From assembly GCF_022749515.1 (NCBI RefSeq), contig NZ_CP094242.1:496001-560000 (forward strand): a stretch of DNA of 64,000 nt, written 5' to 3'. Numbering within the stretch: position 1 is the first letter of the stretch; the number at the start of each line of letters is the position of its first letter. Positions 1 to 8,587 of the stretch are shown here, piece by piece. The position numbers were made by a program, and so were the translations under genes. This DNA is from Morococcus cerebrosus (GTDB lineage: Bacteria; Pseudomonadota; Gammaproteobacteria; Burkholderiales; Neisseriaceae). A model generated the notes under the pieces. The model saw nothing but the letters and a program-made list of their open reading frames with translations. It was not told where the DNA came from and ran no database searches.

Positions 1-83
1 CCCAAAGGTCGTCTGAAAACTTAAACCCCCATCCCGTTTGACCTCAACAAAAACGACAACCCCATCCCACCTGGAGAATCGAA

Positions 84-722
84 ATGTCCAAACTGACCCC
101 CCGCGAAATCCTGAGCGCCGGCGCAGTCGTGCCCGTCATGGCGATTGACGACTTGAGTACCGCCGTCGATTTGTCCCACGCCCTTGTCGAAGGCGGCATC
201 CCCACCCTCGAAATCACCCTGCGCACTCCCGTCGGCCTCGACGCCATCCGCCTGATTGCCAAAGAAGTGCCCAACGCCATCGTCGGCGCAGGTACGGTTA
301 CCAACCCTGAACAGCTCAAAGCCGTCGAAGACGCAGGCGCGGTTTTCGCCATCAGCCCGGGTTTGCACGAATCCCTCGCCAAAGCCAGCCACAACAGCGG
401 CATCCCCCTGATTCCGGGCGTTGCTACTCCGGGCGAAGTCCAACTGGCTTTGGAACACGGCATCGATACCCTCAAACTCTTCCCCGCTGAAGTCGTCGGC
501 GGCAAAGCCATGCTCAAAGCACTCTACGGTCCTTATGCCGACGTGCGTTTCTGTCCGACCGGCGGCATCAGCCTCGCCACCGCCCCCGATTACTTGGCGC
601 TGCCCAACGTCTTGTGCGTCGGCGGCTCATGGCTGACCCCGAAAGAAGCCGTGAAAAACAAAGACTGGGACGCCATCACCCGCCTCGCCAAAGAAGCAGC
701 GGCATTGAAACCCAAAGCCTGA
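84..722 (+). CDS. eda: KDPG/KHG aldolase (Entner-Doudoroff)
   Basis: The 212-residue protein matches the 2-dehydro-3-deoxy-6-phosphogluconate aldolase family, which splits KDPG into pyruvate and glyceraldehyde-3-phosphate in the cytosol. The segment [12 protein letters not shown] near residue 36 carries the family's catalytic Glu, and [11 protein letters not shown] near residue 131 carries the Schiff-base Lys; a phosphate-binding GGIS follows. The ATG at 84 has GGAG eight bases upstream. A DUS lies at 5-17, so the preceding gene (edd in many relatives, not visible) ends outside the window. Family length is normal. Confident call. Confidence 0.95.
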   Translation: MSKLTPREILSAGAVVPVMAIDDLSTAVDLSHALVEGGIPTLEITLRTPVGLDAIRLIAKEVPNAIVGAGTVTNPEQLKAVEDAGAVFAISPGLHESLAKASHNSGIPLIPGVATPGEVQLALEHGIDTLKLFPAEVVGGKAMLKALYGPYADVRFCPTGGISLATAPDYLALPNVLCVGGSWLTPKEAVKNKDWDAITRLAKEAAALKPKA

Positions 723-737
723 TGCTCCCACATCCTA

Positions 738-778
738 AAGGTCGTCTGAAACCGTTTTCTAGGGTTTCAGACGACCTT
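738..778 (+). terminator. DUS inverted-repeat terminator after eda
   Basis: Two DUS copies in opposite orientation (738-753 and 763-778) form a 16-bp stem with a 9-base loop, 15 bases after the eda stop. Confidence 0.85.
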
Positions 779-814
779 GCTCTTTCAGGCGGCGTATATT
801 CGGACGAAATCCGC

Positions 815-820
815 TATAAT
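815..820 (+). promoter_or_regulatory. -10 box of queC promoter
   Basis: A perfect TATAAT lies 66 bases before the queC start and 22 bases before the riboswitch stem. No good -35 is visible at 17 bp spacing. Confidence 0.5.
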
Positions 821-842
821 CCGTACGATTTTTTTCCATTTT

Positions 843-879
843 CGCGGTTCGCAAACCTCCCGCGTTACCAAAACTAGGA
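843..879 (+). promoter_or_regulatory. preQ1-I riboswitch overlapping the queC Shine-Dalgarno
   Basis: Stem P1 is CGCGG (843-847) with CCGCG (860-864). Its loop contains ACCT, and the A-rich tail ends in ACTAGGA (873-879). Loop CCT (856-858) can pair with AGG (876-878), giving the H-type pseudoknot of preQ1-I riboswitches and hiding the Shine-Dalgarno AGGA of queC. Position before a queuosine gene fits: bound preQ1 would block translation. The class is known from Neisseria; the exact fold here is my reading. Confidence 0.75.
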
Positions 880-885
880 TTCACC

Positions 886-1842
886 ATGCAAAACCAACAA
901 GCCTTGGTCATCTTCTCCGGCGGCCAGGACTCCACCACCTGCCTGATTCAGGCGATTCAAACCTACGGGCGCGAAAACGTCCAAGCCATCACTTTCCAAT
1001 ACGGGCAACGCCACGCCGTCGAGCTGGAACGCGCCCGCTGGATCGCGCAGGATTTAGGCGTCAAACAAACCGTACTCGACTTGAGCCTGATGCAGCAGAT
1101 TACGCACAACGCCCTGATGGACGACACCGCCGCCATCGAAACCGCTTCAGACGGCCTGCCCAATACCTTCGTAGACGGACGCAACGCCCTGTTTCTACTC
1201 TACGCCGCCATCTACGCCAAAGGACAGGGCATCAGGCACATCATCGCTGGCGTGTGCGAAACCGACTTCTCCGGCTATCCCGACTGCCGCGACGTATTCG
1301 TCAAATCCATGAATGTTACCCTCAATCTGGCGATGGACTACGCCTTCCAAATCCATACCCCGCTGATGTACCTGACCAAAGCGCAAACTTGGGCGCTGGC
1401 GGACGAAATGGGCGCGCTGGACTACATCCGCGAACAGACCCATACCTGCTACAACGGCATCGTTGGCGGCTGCCACGAATGCCCAAGCTGCGTGTTGCGC
1501 GAGCGCGGGCTGGCGGAATATTTGGAAAGTAAAAGGGTCGGCGGATTCGCATTTGAAGTGCAACTTTCCATAACAGAAAAAGGCCAGTATGCGGTAGCAT
1601 ACGGCCTGTCCTGCAAGAAAGATTGCCATGAGCTACACACAACTGACCCAAGACGAACGATACCATATCCAATACCTGTCCCGCCACTGCACCATCGCCG
1701 AAATCGCCAAACAGCTCAACCGCCACAAAAGCACCATCAGCCGCGAAATCAAGCGGCACTGCATCCAAGGACAGCAATACAGCGCCGAAAAAGCACAGAA
1801 GCAAAGCCGGCTGACCAAACAGCACCGGCGAAAACCCTATAA
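886..1842 (+). CDS. queC: 7-cyano-7-deazaguanine (preQ0) synthase, 3' end altered by IS1655
   Basis: QueC converts 7-carboxy-7-deazaguanine to preQ0 with ATP and ammonia, in queuosine synthesis. The PP-loop FSGGQDST is at residues 10-17, and the Zn-binding Cys cluster [15 protein letters not shown] is near 188-202. Residues 1-218 are normal. An IS1655 copy begins at 1540, right after codon 218. Without it the frame would read ESKRVV then stop, giving 219 residues, the usual Neisseria length. The insertion removes only the last Val and lets the frame run on to 1842, adding about 100 residues of IS-encoded tail. The catalytic part is complete, so activity may survive unless the tail destabilises the protein. 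Confidence 0.9.
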   Translation: MQNQQALVIFSGGQDSTTCLIQAIQTYGRENVQAITFQYGQRHAVELERARWIAQDLGVKQTVLDLSLMQQITHNALMDDTAAIETASDGLPNTFVDGRNALFLLYAAIYAKGQGIRHIIAGVCETDFSGYPDCRDVFVKSMNVTLNLAMDYAFQIHTPLMYLTKAQTWALADEMGALDYIREQTHTCYNGIVGGCHECPSCVLRERGLAEYLESKRVGGFAFEVQLSITEKGQYAVAYGLSCKKDCHELHTTDPRRTIPYPIPVPPLHHRRNRQTAQPPQKHHQPRNQAALHPRTAIQRRKSTEAKPADQTAPAKTL

Positions 1843-2619
1843 GCTCGATTCGCAGCTGGTTCAACACATCGACACCCTTATCCGCCGCAAACTCAGTCCC
1901 GAACAAGTATGTGCCTACCTGCATAAACACCACGGGATCACACTCCATCACAGCACCATTTACCGCTACCTTCGCCAAGACAAAAGCAACGGCGGCACTT
2001 TGTGGCAACACCTCAGAATATGCAGCAAACCCTACCGCAAACGCTACGGCAGCACATGGACCAGAGGCAAAGTGCCCGACCGCGTCGGCATAGAGAACCG
2101 ACCTGCTATCGTCGACCGGAAAACCCGCATCGGCGATTGGGAGGCCGACACCATCGTCGGCAAAAATCAGAAAAGCGCGTTATTGACCTTGGTCGAACGC
2201 GTTACCCGCTACACCATCATCTGCAAATTAAAGAACTTAAAAGCCGAAGACACTGCCCGGGCGGCCATTAGGGTATTAAAGGCATATAAAGCCAGAGTCC
2301 ACACCATCACCATGGATAACGGCAAAGAGTTCTACCAACACACCAAAATAGCCAAAGCCTTGAAGGCGAAAACCTATTTTTGCCGCCCTTACCATTCTTG
2401 GGAGAAAGGGCTGAATGAGAACACCAATGGACTCATCCGGCAATATTTCCCCAAACAAACCGATTTCCGAAACATCAGCGATCGGGAGATACGCAGGGTT
2501 CAAGATGAGTTGAACCACCGGCCGAGAAAAACACTTGGCTACGAAACGCCAAGTGTTTTATTCTTAAATCTGTTCCAACCACTGGTACCCTAGTGTTGCA
2601 CTTGAAATCCGAATCCAAG
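1540..2619 (+). mobile_element. IS1655-like IS30-family element, copy 1
   Basis: A 1080-bp element runs from GGCGGATTCG to CGAATCCAAG. The imperfect terminal inverted repeats share a TTGAAGTGCAAC-type core, near 1550-1563 on the left and 2595-2606 on the right. It is flanked by the 3-bp target duplication GTC (1537-1539 and 2620-2622). The target lay inside a DUS at the queC stop, and the element's terminal AAG plus the duplication rebuild an intact AGGTCGTCTGAAA on the right. Length, ends and transposase agree with IS1655 as I know it from N. meningitidis. Confidence 0.93.
1628..2593 (+). CDS. IS30-family transposase (IS1655)
   Basis: 321 residues. An N-terminal helix-turn-helix (about 20-45, [20 protein letters not shown]) should bind the inverted repeats. 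The catalytic DDE triad is D174 (WEAD), D230 (TMDNG) and E264 (GLNEN), with the DD(33)E spacing of IS30. The frame is intact, so the copy may be active. It differs from copy 2 at a few positions, for example R164 versus Q and V192 versus T. Confidence 0.95.
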   Translation: MSYTQLTQDERYHIQYLSRHCTIAEIAKQLNRHKSTISREIKRHCIQGQQYSAEKAQKQSRLTKQHRRKPYKLDSQLVQHIDTLIRRKLSPEQVCAYLHKHHGITLHHSTIYRYLRQDKSNGGTLWQHLRICSKPYRKRYGSTWTRGKVPDRVGIENRPAIVDRKTRIGDWEADTIVGKNQKSALLTLVERVTRYTIICKLKNLKAEDTARAAIRVLKAYKARVHTITMDNGKEFYQHTKIAKALKAKTYFCRPYHSWEKGLNENTNGLIRQYFPKQTDFRNISDREIRRVQDELNHRPRKTLGYETPSVLFLNLFQPLVP

Positions 2620-2660
2620 GTCGTCTGAAAATACAACCATCATCCGATACAAGCCTTATC

Positions 2661-3176
2661 ATGACCAAACTTTATATGTTCTATCTCGGCGGTAACGCAG
2701 GCCGCTCCAATATCGAAGTGCACGACATCCAATTTGCCGTGTGCGACGATTACCGCGAAGCCATCCCCACGCTCAAAGCTGCATGGTTCGGCGATGCGGA
2801 CAAAATCCACATCGACGGCTGGCAGATTGTCGAATGGGTGGATGGTTACGATGTTGACGTATCCGATATCGCCGAGCCACAGGGGTCGTCTGAAAACGCC
2901 CCGCACCTGTATTTCGTCAATGTCGGCGGTTATCGCGCGGGACAGCTTGCCGAGGCGCACGCTTTCGGACTGTTCGTTGCCGCCACGCCCACCGAAGTCA
3001 AACACAAAGCCCTGCAAACCCTGTTGACCGACCATGTTCAACAGCATAAAGACAACCTGAAAGACGTGGACAACCTGCTCCTGCTCGACCGCATCGGCAA
3101 TCATACCATCCGCCTGACCCCGAATCCGAACAGCAAGCCTGCCGAAATGGGCTTTCAGGGCTATTTACCGATTTAA
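2661..3176 (+). CDS. DUF1543 family protein in the que cluster
   Basis: 171 residues, cytosolic by sequence (no signal peptide or membrane helix). The N-terminus MTKLYMFYLGGNAGRSNIEV has the YxGGN..xxIEVHD pattern of DUF1543, and a second half with a similar FVNVGGY pattern suggests an internal repeat. Function is not known. It lies between queC and queD, ten bases before queD, so it was probably co-transcribed with queC before the IS arrived. A DUS (GGTCGTCTGAAAA) sits inside the coding sequence at about 2884. Confidence 0.8.
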   Translation: MTKLYMFYLGGNAGRSNIEVHDIQFAVCDDYREAIPTLKAAWFGDADKIHIDGWQIVEWVDGYDVDVSDIAEPQGSSENAPHLYFVNVGGYRAGQLAEAHAFGLFVAATPTEVKHKALQTLLTDHVQQHKDNLKDVDNLLLLDRIGNHTIRLTPNPNSKPAEMGFQGYLPI

Positions 3177-3186
3177 AGTACCCACC

Positions 3187-3609
3187 ATGAAAATTACCAA
3201 GATATTTACCTTCGACTCCTCGCACATGCTCGACGGGCATGACGGCAAATGCCAAAATTTGCACGGGCATACCTACAAACTCGAAATCACCGTTTCAGAC
3301 GACCCCATACGGGGTGGCGCGAAAGACGGCATGGTGATGGATTTCACCGACCTCAAAGCCGCCGTCAAAAAACACATCACCGACCCCTTCGACCACGCGT
3401 TTATCTACAACGGCGGCAACGAGCGCGAATGTCAAATCGCCGCGCTCTTGGAAGGCTGGAATATGAAAACCCTGTGCCTGCCCTGCCGCACCACTGCCGA
3501 AAATATGGCGGTCGAAATGTATGACCGTTTGCAAAACGCGGGGCTGAAAGTGTGCAGCGTGAAATTGTGGGAAACGCCGACATCGTGTGCGGAGTATGAA
3601 GGGGAGTAG
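3187..3609 (+). CDS. queD: 6-carboxy-5,6,7,8-tetrahydropterin synthase
   Basis: QueD turns dihydroneopterin triphosphate into 6-carboxytetrahydropterin, the step before QueE. The 140-residue protein has the zinc ligands H13, H26 and H28 (SSH, NLHGHTY) and the catalytic Cys22 (KCQNLHGH). A C-terminal VKLWETPTSCAEYE matches the substrate-binding end of the family. It follows the DUF1543 gene by ten bases. Confidence 0.94.
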   Translation: MKITKIFTFDSSHMLDGHDGKCQNLHGHTYKLEITVSDDPIRGGAKDGMVMDFTDLKAAVKKHITDPFDHAFIYNGGNERECQIAALLEGWNMKTLCLPCRTTAENMAVEMYDRLQNAGLKVCSVKLWETPTSCAEYEGE

Positions 3610-3630
3610 GGAATATCTTGCACGTATCAA

Positions 3631-3796
3631 TATAGTAAATTCAAATAAGACATGCCCAACCGCGTCATTCCCGCGCAGGCGGGAATTCAGACCTTGGTTT
3701 TTCAGGAATATTTAAAAATTGCAGCAATTCCAAATCTCTGGATTCCCGCCTGCGCGGGAATGACGATGTGGAGCGTCCTTATTTGAATCTGCTTTA
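3631..3796 (+). repeat. dRS3-containing intergenic repeat
   Basis: This segment between queD and the DUF1304 gene has outer inverted repeats (AAATTCAAATAAGA at 3637-3650, its counterpart at about 3778-3791). Inside are two dRS3-type 20-mers, ATTCCCGCGCAGGCGGGAAT (3667-3686) and a reverse-oriented one at 3743-3762. dRS3 repeats are dispersed through Neisseria genomes and are known sites of recombination. Confidence 0.75.
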
Positions 3797-3878
3797 AAAC
3801 GGTTTTTTTCCAGTAAGGATTCCCCCCGTTTTTTCAGACGACCTTCCATATCAAATACACCCATTCAAAGGAATACCC

Positions 3879-4250
3879 ATGAAACTTCTTCCCACCATCC
3901 TAGTCCTCCTCGTCGCCGCCGAACATTTCTATATCGCCTGGCTTGAAATGACGCAGATTCCCAGCGAAAAAGCGGCGGAAATGTTCAAGCTGCCTTATGA
4001 ATTTATGGAACAACAACAAGTGCAGACCCTGTTCAGCAACCAAGGGCTGTATAACGGCTTTCTCGGCATCGGGCTGGTGTGGTCTCGGTTTGCCGCGCCG
4101 GACAATGCCGTTTACGGCGCGACGATTCTGTTTCTCGGCTTCGTGTTGATTGCCGCCGCATGGGGCGCGTTCTCTTCCGGCAACAAAGGCATACTCGTCA
4201 AGCAAGGCCTGCCCGCGATGCTGGCGGCAGCAGCGGTGTTGGCGGTATGA
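3879..4250 (+). CDS. DUF1304 small membrane protein
   Basis: 123 residues with about four hydrophobic segments (near 1-19, 50-70, 77-99 and 107-123), so an inner-membrane protein. The pattern AAEHFYIAWLEM near residue 14 and NQGLYNGFLG near 54 are typical of DUF1304. Biochemical function is unknown. Its stop overlaps the queE start (ATGA), which ties it to the queuosine cluster and suggests coupled translation. Confidence 0.82.
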   Translation: MKLLPTILVLLVAAEHFYIAWLEMTQIPSEKAAEMFKLPYEFMEQQQVQTLFSNQGLYNGFLGIGLVWSRFAAPDNAVYGATILFLGFVLIAAAWGAFSSGNKGILVKQGLPAMLAAAAVLAV

Positions 4251-4885
4251 AAAAAATAAGCGTCGCCCCCGAAAATCCGCAATACCGCATCGTTGAAATT
4301 TTCGAGAGCCTGCAAGGCGAGGGCTGGAACACGGGCATGGCTGCCGTTTTCCTCCGCTTGGGCAAATGCAATTTAGCGTGCGGCTGGTGTGATACCGATT
4401 ATTTGACATTCGGCATGATGAGCCTGTCCGACATCTTAGGTCGTCTGAAAACCTACACCGCCCGCAATATCATCATTACCGGCGGCGAGCCGACCATACA
4501 GCCGCATCTCGATATGCTGCTGGATGCGCTCAAGGCGGAAGGTTATTTCCTCTGCATCGAAACCAACGGACTCAAGCCCGCGCCGCCGCAAATCGACTAC
4601 GTCGCCACCAGTCCCAAAGCCTGCTACGCCGCCAAATACGAAAAAAGCTGCATCGAAACAGCCGACGAAGTGCGCATCGTTGCCGACGGCGATGTCGTTG
4701 CGTTCTGCGAAAAAATGGAACGCAAAATCCGCGCGCGCCATTACTACCTTTCGCCCTGCGAACAAAACGGCGTGATGAACATCTACGACACCATCCGCCA
4801 AATCGGTATCTTAAACAGCCGCCCCGACGCGCCCGTGCATTGGCAGTTGAGCGTGCAGACACACAAATGGGCGGGGATAGAGTAG
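4247..4885 (+). CDS. queE: 7-carboxy-7-deazaguanine synthase (radical SAM)
   Basis: QueE is a radical-SAM enzyme making 7-carboxy-7-deazaguanine from 6-carboxytetrahydropterin. The CX3CX2C cluster motif is CNLACGWC near residues 42-49, preceded by SLQGEGWNTG; ITGGEPT near 82 is the SAM-binding GGE. I start it at the ATG overlapping the DUF1304 stop, giving 212 residues, which is the normal length. A much longer in-frame extension upstream lies inside the DUF1304 gene and is not used. A DUS sits inside the gene at about 4438. Confidence 0.95.
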   Translation: MKKISVAPENPQYRIVEIFESLQGEGWNTGMAAVFLRLGKCNLACGWCDTDYLTFGMMSLSDILGRLKTYTARNIIITGGEPTIQPHLDMLLDALKAEGYFLCIETNGLKPAPPQIDYVATSPKACYAAKYEKSCIETADEVRIVADGDVVAFCEKMERKIRARHYYLSPCEQNGVMNIYDTIRQIGILNSRPDAPVHWQLSVQTHKWAGIE

Positions 4886-4953
4886 GGGAATGGTGAAGAA
4901 TCAAATGCCAACCTAATACGCAAATATCATTCTTCTAAATCCTTATATTATTG

Positions 4954-4988
4954 AAAAGGTCGTCTGAAAATTTTCAGACGACCTTTTT
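4954..4988 (+). terminator. DUS inverted-repeat terminator after queE
   Basis: AAAAGGTCGTCTGAAAA is followed at once by its reverse complement, then a T run (17-bp stem, minimal loop). Confidence 0.88.
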
Positions 4989-5069
4989 TACAACTTTTGG
5001 ATTTGTTTGATTGAGAATGAAAGATGGTCATGCAGATGAAAATGATGTATCGGGGACTGTGTAAATTAT

Positions 5070-5098
5070 TTGATTCATGCCCGTCAGTTTCCTATACT
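5070..5098 (+). promoter_or_regulatory. Sigma-70 promoter of the TonB receptor
   Basis: TTGATT (5070-5075), 17 bp spacer, TATACT (5093-5098). The expected start is near 5105, giving a leader of about 130 bases. Confidence 0.6.
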
Positions 5099-5131
5099 CC
5101 GACCGTTTTATTTCATCCCATTACAGAAATT

Positions 5132-5146
5132 TGATAAAAATTCTTA
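5132..5146 (+). promoter_or_regulatory. Fur-box-like site
   Basis: TGATAAAAATTCTTA matches 11 of 14 positions of the 7-1-7 Fur consensus TGATAATNATTATCA. It lies just downstream of the predicted start, where Fur would block transcription. Confidence 0.45.
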
Positions 5147-5161
5147 TTTAATACGCAAAAA

Positions 5162-5220
5162 AGCCGTTTGCTGCCGAATGGTGCAAGGAGGTTTGGAACT
5201 CCGCTGCCGTTCGGACGGCT
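5162..5220 (+). promoter_or_regulatory. Long structured leader hairpin before the TonB receptor
   Basis: Nested pairing: AGCCGT/ACGGCT, CCGAA/TTCGG, GG/CC, GC/GC and GGAG/CTCC around an 8-base loop. It ends eight bases before the Shine-Dalgarno AGGAGA (5229-5234). There is no T run, so it is not an ordinary terminator. Confidence 0.5.
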
Positions 5221-5238
5221 AAATAATTAGGAGACACC

Positions 5239-7410
5239 ATGCCATTATCTAAATTTCGTCCGGCGCGTTTGCCGGTTGCCGTTGCTACGGCACTTTTGTC
5301 TGCCTATTCCTTGGGTGCAGGGGATGGGGTTGAGCAGGTTGATTTGCCTACTGTCCAAGTACGTGGCATCGGCAAACAGACAACCTCCAACTACACCATT
5401 CCGGCTTCCTCCGCTGCGACAGGCATCCGCCTGACCCAGCGCGAAACGCCGCAGTCTTTGTCCGTCGTTACCGAAAAACAAATGGACGACCAAGGTTTGG
5501 ATACCTTGCAGGACGTGTTGAAACAAACACCGGGCGTGTTCCACAGCAAAATGGGCAACAACGTGTCCGGCCACAGCGAGTTTATTTCGCGCAGTCAGGC
5601 GATTGACAGCATTTCTGTGGACGGCGCGCCCAAGTTCCTTTACGACAGTAAAGCCATCCGCCGCGGCACCAACAATCTGGACAGCGCATTGTACGAACAA
5701 GTCGTCGTCGTGCGCGGCGCAAGCGGTTTGTCCAACGGCGGTATGGGCGAACCGGGCGGTACGGTTGCTTTGGAACGCAAAAAACCGACTGCCAAGCCAG
5801 CCGTCAGCGTGGAAGCCGGTGTCGGTTCTTGGAAACACTACCGCTTCGTCCTTGATGCCAATCATCCTCTGAATGCCGACAATACCTTGCGCGGCCGCGC
5901 CATTTTGGTCAGCGACCACGGCGGCGATTACCTGCCGAACACTTCGCGCCACAATCACACTTTCTACGGCATCCTGTCTTACGATCTCACGCCGCAAACC
6001 CACTGGCGTTTCGGTACGGAAATACACCGTTTCCGCAATACCGGCAGCTCTCCTTTCAGCTATCTGACCGTAGCGGGAGACCCTGACAACAATCAACCTT
6101 TCGAACCGTTTGCAGCCTCACCGCGCAGCAATTCCTCGGCAAAATGGGCTTACGGTAAAGAAAACAGTGCGGAAATCTTCACCTCTGTCAATCATGAGTT
6201 TGAAAACGGTTGGACTCTGAACGGCAACTACAGCCATACTTATGGAAAAAGTGACGCGGTTGCCGGCATGGCTGGTCCTTTTGTCATTAATCCCGACTAT
6301 TCCGCTCAATTCGTTGCCGAGCGCGACCAAGCCAAGTACACCGACCAAGATTTTTCTCTGAGTTTGGACGGCGATTACCCGCTTTGGGGACGCAAACATG
6401 AATTCAATGCCGGCATCAGCTATCAGTACAATAAGGAAACTCCCTCATATTACGAGAGAAATAAAGATGGGATTGTCCCTGATTTACGCCTTTTTGACGG
6501 AAATTTCACAAAACCGTCCATACCCTACATTCGCGACGGCTTTGCCCATATGAAAAACCTCTCTGTTTACGGTTCGACCCGTTTCAAACTGACCGACAGG
6601 CTGGCATTGATAGGCGGCGGACGGTTTGTCGATTGGCAGTACCGCTACAGTTCCGATCGCAACCATTTTGCCGACAGCAGGCATAAAAACAAGGTATTTA
6701 TTCCCTATTTGGGCGCAAGCTATGATTTAAACGACAATCTGACAGCCTACACCTCCTATACCACCATATTCCGCCCGCAAGTGCGCAATTTGGATCGAAA
6801 CGGCAAACCGCTCGAACCGCAACGCGGTAAAACATATGAACTCGGCTTAAAAGCTTCATGGTTTGAAGGCCGTTTGAACGCTTCTGCGGCGGCGTTTATC
6901 AATAAACGCGACCATTTGTCTAAAGAAATTTATGATCGTAAAAATCAACGGGTTTACTATGAATCTATTGACCGCACGACGACCAAAGGTGTGGAATTGT
7001 CCGTCGGCGGACGCTTGAGCGACAAATGGCTGATCAATGCTTCTTATGCGTACTCCAAACTCAAAAACGATTCGGGCAATTTGGTCAACCCTTCTTATCC
7101 TACCCACCTTTTCAAACTCTTTACTGCGTATGACGTTACCGACCGCCTAAACTTGGGTGCAAACGTCAACTGGCAAAGCGGCACAAACGCCTATGATGAA
7201 TACCAGCCTTTCACCGTTGCCGGTAAAGAAGCCTTAACCCAACGCCCATACGCTACGCTGGATTTGACCGCGCATTACAAAATCGGCAAATCCACCCGCA
7301 TCGGTTTGGATTTTGAAAACGTGTTCAACAAACGCTACCGCCCCATGCCCGACATCCACGTTTACGGCACGCCGCGCAGCCTGACCGCTACGTTGAAACA
7401 CACGTTCTAA
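5239..7410 (+). CDS. TonB-dependent siderophore receptor (FhuE/FpvA-like)
   Basis: 723 residues, an outer-membrane receptor. A signal peptide covers about residues 1-27. A TonB-box-like stretch (VDLPTVQV) lies near 34-41, the plug domain is about 58-170 (RETPQSLSVVTEKQMDDQGL, then VVVRGASGLSNGGMGEPGG), and the 22-strand barrel ends in the terminal Phe (LKHTF) needed for Bam assembly. The plug motifs are those of ferric-siderophore receptors of the FhuE/FpvA/FoxA group; the ligand cannot be read from sequence. It is a single gene with its own promoter, Fur-like site and DUS terminator, so probably iron-regulated. Confidence 0.9.
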   Translation: MPLSKFRPARLPVAVATALLSAYSLGAGDGVEQVDLPTVQVRGIGKQTTSNYTIPASSAATGIRLTQRETPQSLSVVTEKQMDDQGLDTLQDVLKQTPGVFHSKMGNNVSGHSEFISRSQAIDSISVDGAPKFLYDSKAIRRGTNNLDSALYEQVVVVRGASGLSNGGMGEPGGTVALERKKPTAKPAVSVEAGVGSWKHYRFVLDANHPLNADNTLRGRAILVSDHGGDYLPNTSRHNHTFYGILSYDLTPQTHWRFGTEIHRFRNTGSSPFSYLTVAGDPDNNQPFEPFAASPRSNSSAKWAYGKENSAEIFTSVNHEFENGWTLNGNYSHTYGKSDAVAGMAGPFVINPDYSAQFVAERDQAKYTDQDFSLSLDGDYPLWGRKHEFNAGISYQYNKETPSYYERNKDGIVPDLRLFDGNFTKPSIPYIRDGFAHMKNLSVYGSTRFKLTDRLALIGGGRFVDWQYRYSSDRNHFADSRHKNKVFIPYLGASYDLNDNLTAYTSYTTIFRPQVRNLDRNGKPLEPQRGKTYELGLKASWFEGRLNASAAAFINKRDHLSKEIYDRKNQRVYYESIDRTTTKGVELSVGGRLSDKWLINASYAYSKLKNDSGNLVNPSYPTHLFKLFTAYDVTDRLNLGANVNWQSGTNAYDEYQPFTVAGKEALTQRPYATLDLTAHYKIGKSTRIGLDFENVFNKRYRPMPDIHVYGTPRSLTATLKHTF

Positions 7411-7424
7411 AGCAGGCAGAAGAA

Positions 7425-7468
7425 AAAGTCGTCTGAAAAAACCGATTTAAGGTTTTCAGACGACCTTT
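7425..7468 (+). terminator. DUS inverted-repeat terminator after the TonB receptor
   Basis: AAAGTCGTCTGAAAA pairs with TTTTCAGACGACCTTT around a short A/T loop, ending in a T-rich run. Confidence 0.8.
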
Positions 7469-7496
7469 GTGTTTTTATAGCGAGCATACTTAACTT

Positions 7497-8402
7497 TATA
7501 ATCAATTAAAAACAAAATAGTACAATACTCAACTTTGAAGGTCTAACCATGGCATACTCTGCGGACTTAAGAAACAAAGCTTTAAACTATTACGAACAAT
7601 GCAAAAACATCAGCCAAACCGCAGCAACGTTTAATTTGTCAAGAAACACGCTTTACCTGTGGATTCGCCTTAAAAAACAAACAGGCAGCCTAAAACATCA
7701 AGTTACCGGTCTAAATGCCGTAAAATTGGATAGGCAAAAACTGGCTCAATATGTTGAGCAGCACCAGGATGCCTATCTGCATGAAATCGCCAAACATTTT
7801 GATTGTACGCCAGCCGCCGTTTGCTATGCACTCAAACAGATGGGGATGACGCGCAAAAAAAGACCACCACTTACAAAGAACAAGACCCGGCCAAAGTAAC
7901 GCATTATTTGACACAGCTGGCCGAATTTTCCGGCTACCAACGTGTTTATTTGGATGAAACAGGATTTGACCGCTACCTGTTCCGTCCCTATGCCCGCAGC
8001 CCGAAAGGGCAAATAGTGAAAGCGCAGATAAGTGGAAAAAGATACCGACGCTTATCTCTGGTGTCCGCACAAGTCGGCAACCGGCTGATTGCTCCGATGG
8101 TTTATCAAAATACGATGACCGGAGTCTTTTTTGAAGCGTGGTTTCAGCAATGCCTACTGCCTGCATTGACTCAAAAATCGGTGATTATTTTAGATAATGC
8201 GCGATTTCACCGTATGGGTGTTTTACGGGAAATGGCGGGAAAATGGGGACATAAGGTATTGCCTCTTGCACCTTATTCACCTGAGCTCAACCCGATTGAG
8301 AAGGTGTGGGCGAATATTAAGCGGTATCTGCGAACCGTATTGTCTGATTACGCCCGATTTGACGATGCGTTACTGTCCTATTTTGATTTTAATTGACTAT
8401 AA
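7497..8402 (+). mobile_element. IS630-family element
   Basis: About 905 bp bounded by imperfect inverted repeats: ATAATCAATTAAAAACAAAA (from 7498) and, reversed on the right, ATAGTCAATTAAAATCAAAA (ending about 8401). TA dinucleotides flank both ends, as expected for the Tc1/mariner-like IS630 superfamily. It carries one transposase gene in two frames. Confidence 0.82.
7549..8396 (+). CDS. IS630-family transposase, two frames joined by -1 frameshift
   Basis: Frame one (7549-7899, 116 residues) encodes the helix-turn-helix domain (SADLRNKALNYYE, TAATFNLSRNTLYLW). The second frame, read from about 7857 to 8396, encodes the catalytic domain with D in VYLDETGF, D in IILDNARFH and E in NPIEKVW. 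The frames overlap at a run of seven A (7855-7861). A -1 slip there gives a continuous RKK-TTTYKEQDP protein of about 280 residues. This can be programmed frameshifting, known in IS630 elements, or a simple mutation. Confidence 0.8.
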
Positions 8403-8424
8403 ATACGGTATGTCATCAAATTCC

Positions 8425-8573
8425 GTCATTCCCGCGTAGGCGGGAATCCATTGTAAAACTTGAGAAACCTTGATTTGAAAAACAGTTTCTGAATTTCAAA
8501 AATGGATTCATGCCTGCGCAGGAATAACGACAACCGATAAGTTGCGTATCGAAAAAAGTCATTTAGCTATATC
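8425..8573. repeat. dRS3-containing dispersed repeat
   Basis: Starts with ATTCCCGCGTAGGCGGGAAT (8429-8448) and ends beyond a degenerate reverse copy (about 8503-8527). The interior and right flank match the repeat at 13193-13365 almost base for base (TTGTAAAACTTGAGAAA, TTTCTGAATTTCAAAAATGG, AAGTTGCGT, ATTTAGCTA). Confidence 0.75.
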
Positions 8574-8587
8574 AATCCGTCAGGCGT

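Larger units (their letters stand above)
4886..5238. other. Intergenic region queE to TonB receptor
   Basis: Contains a DUS-pair terminator, a sigma-70 promoter, a Fur-box-like site and a leader hairpin, each listed separately. No gene is seen. Confidence 0.7.
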
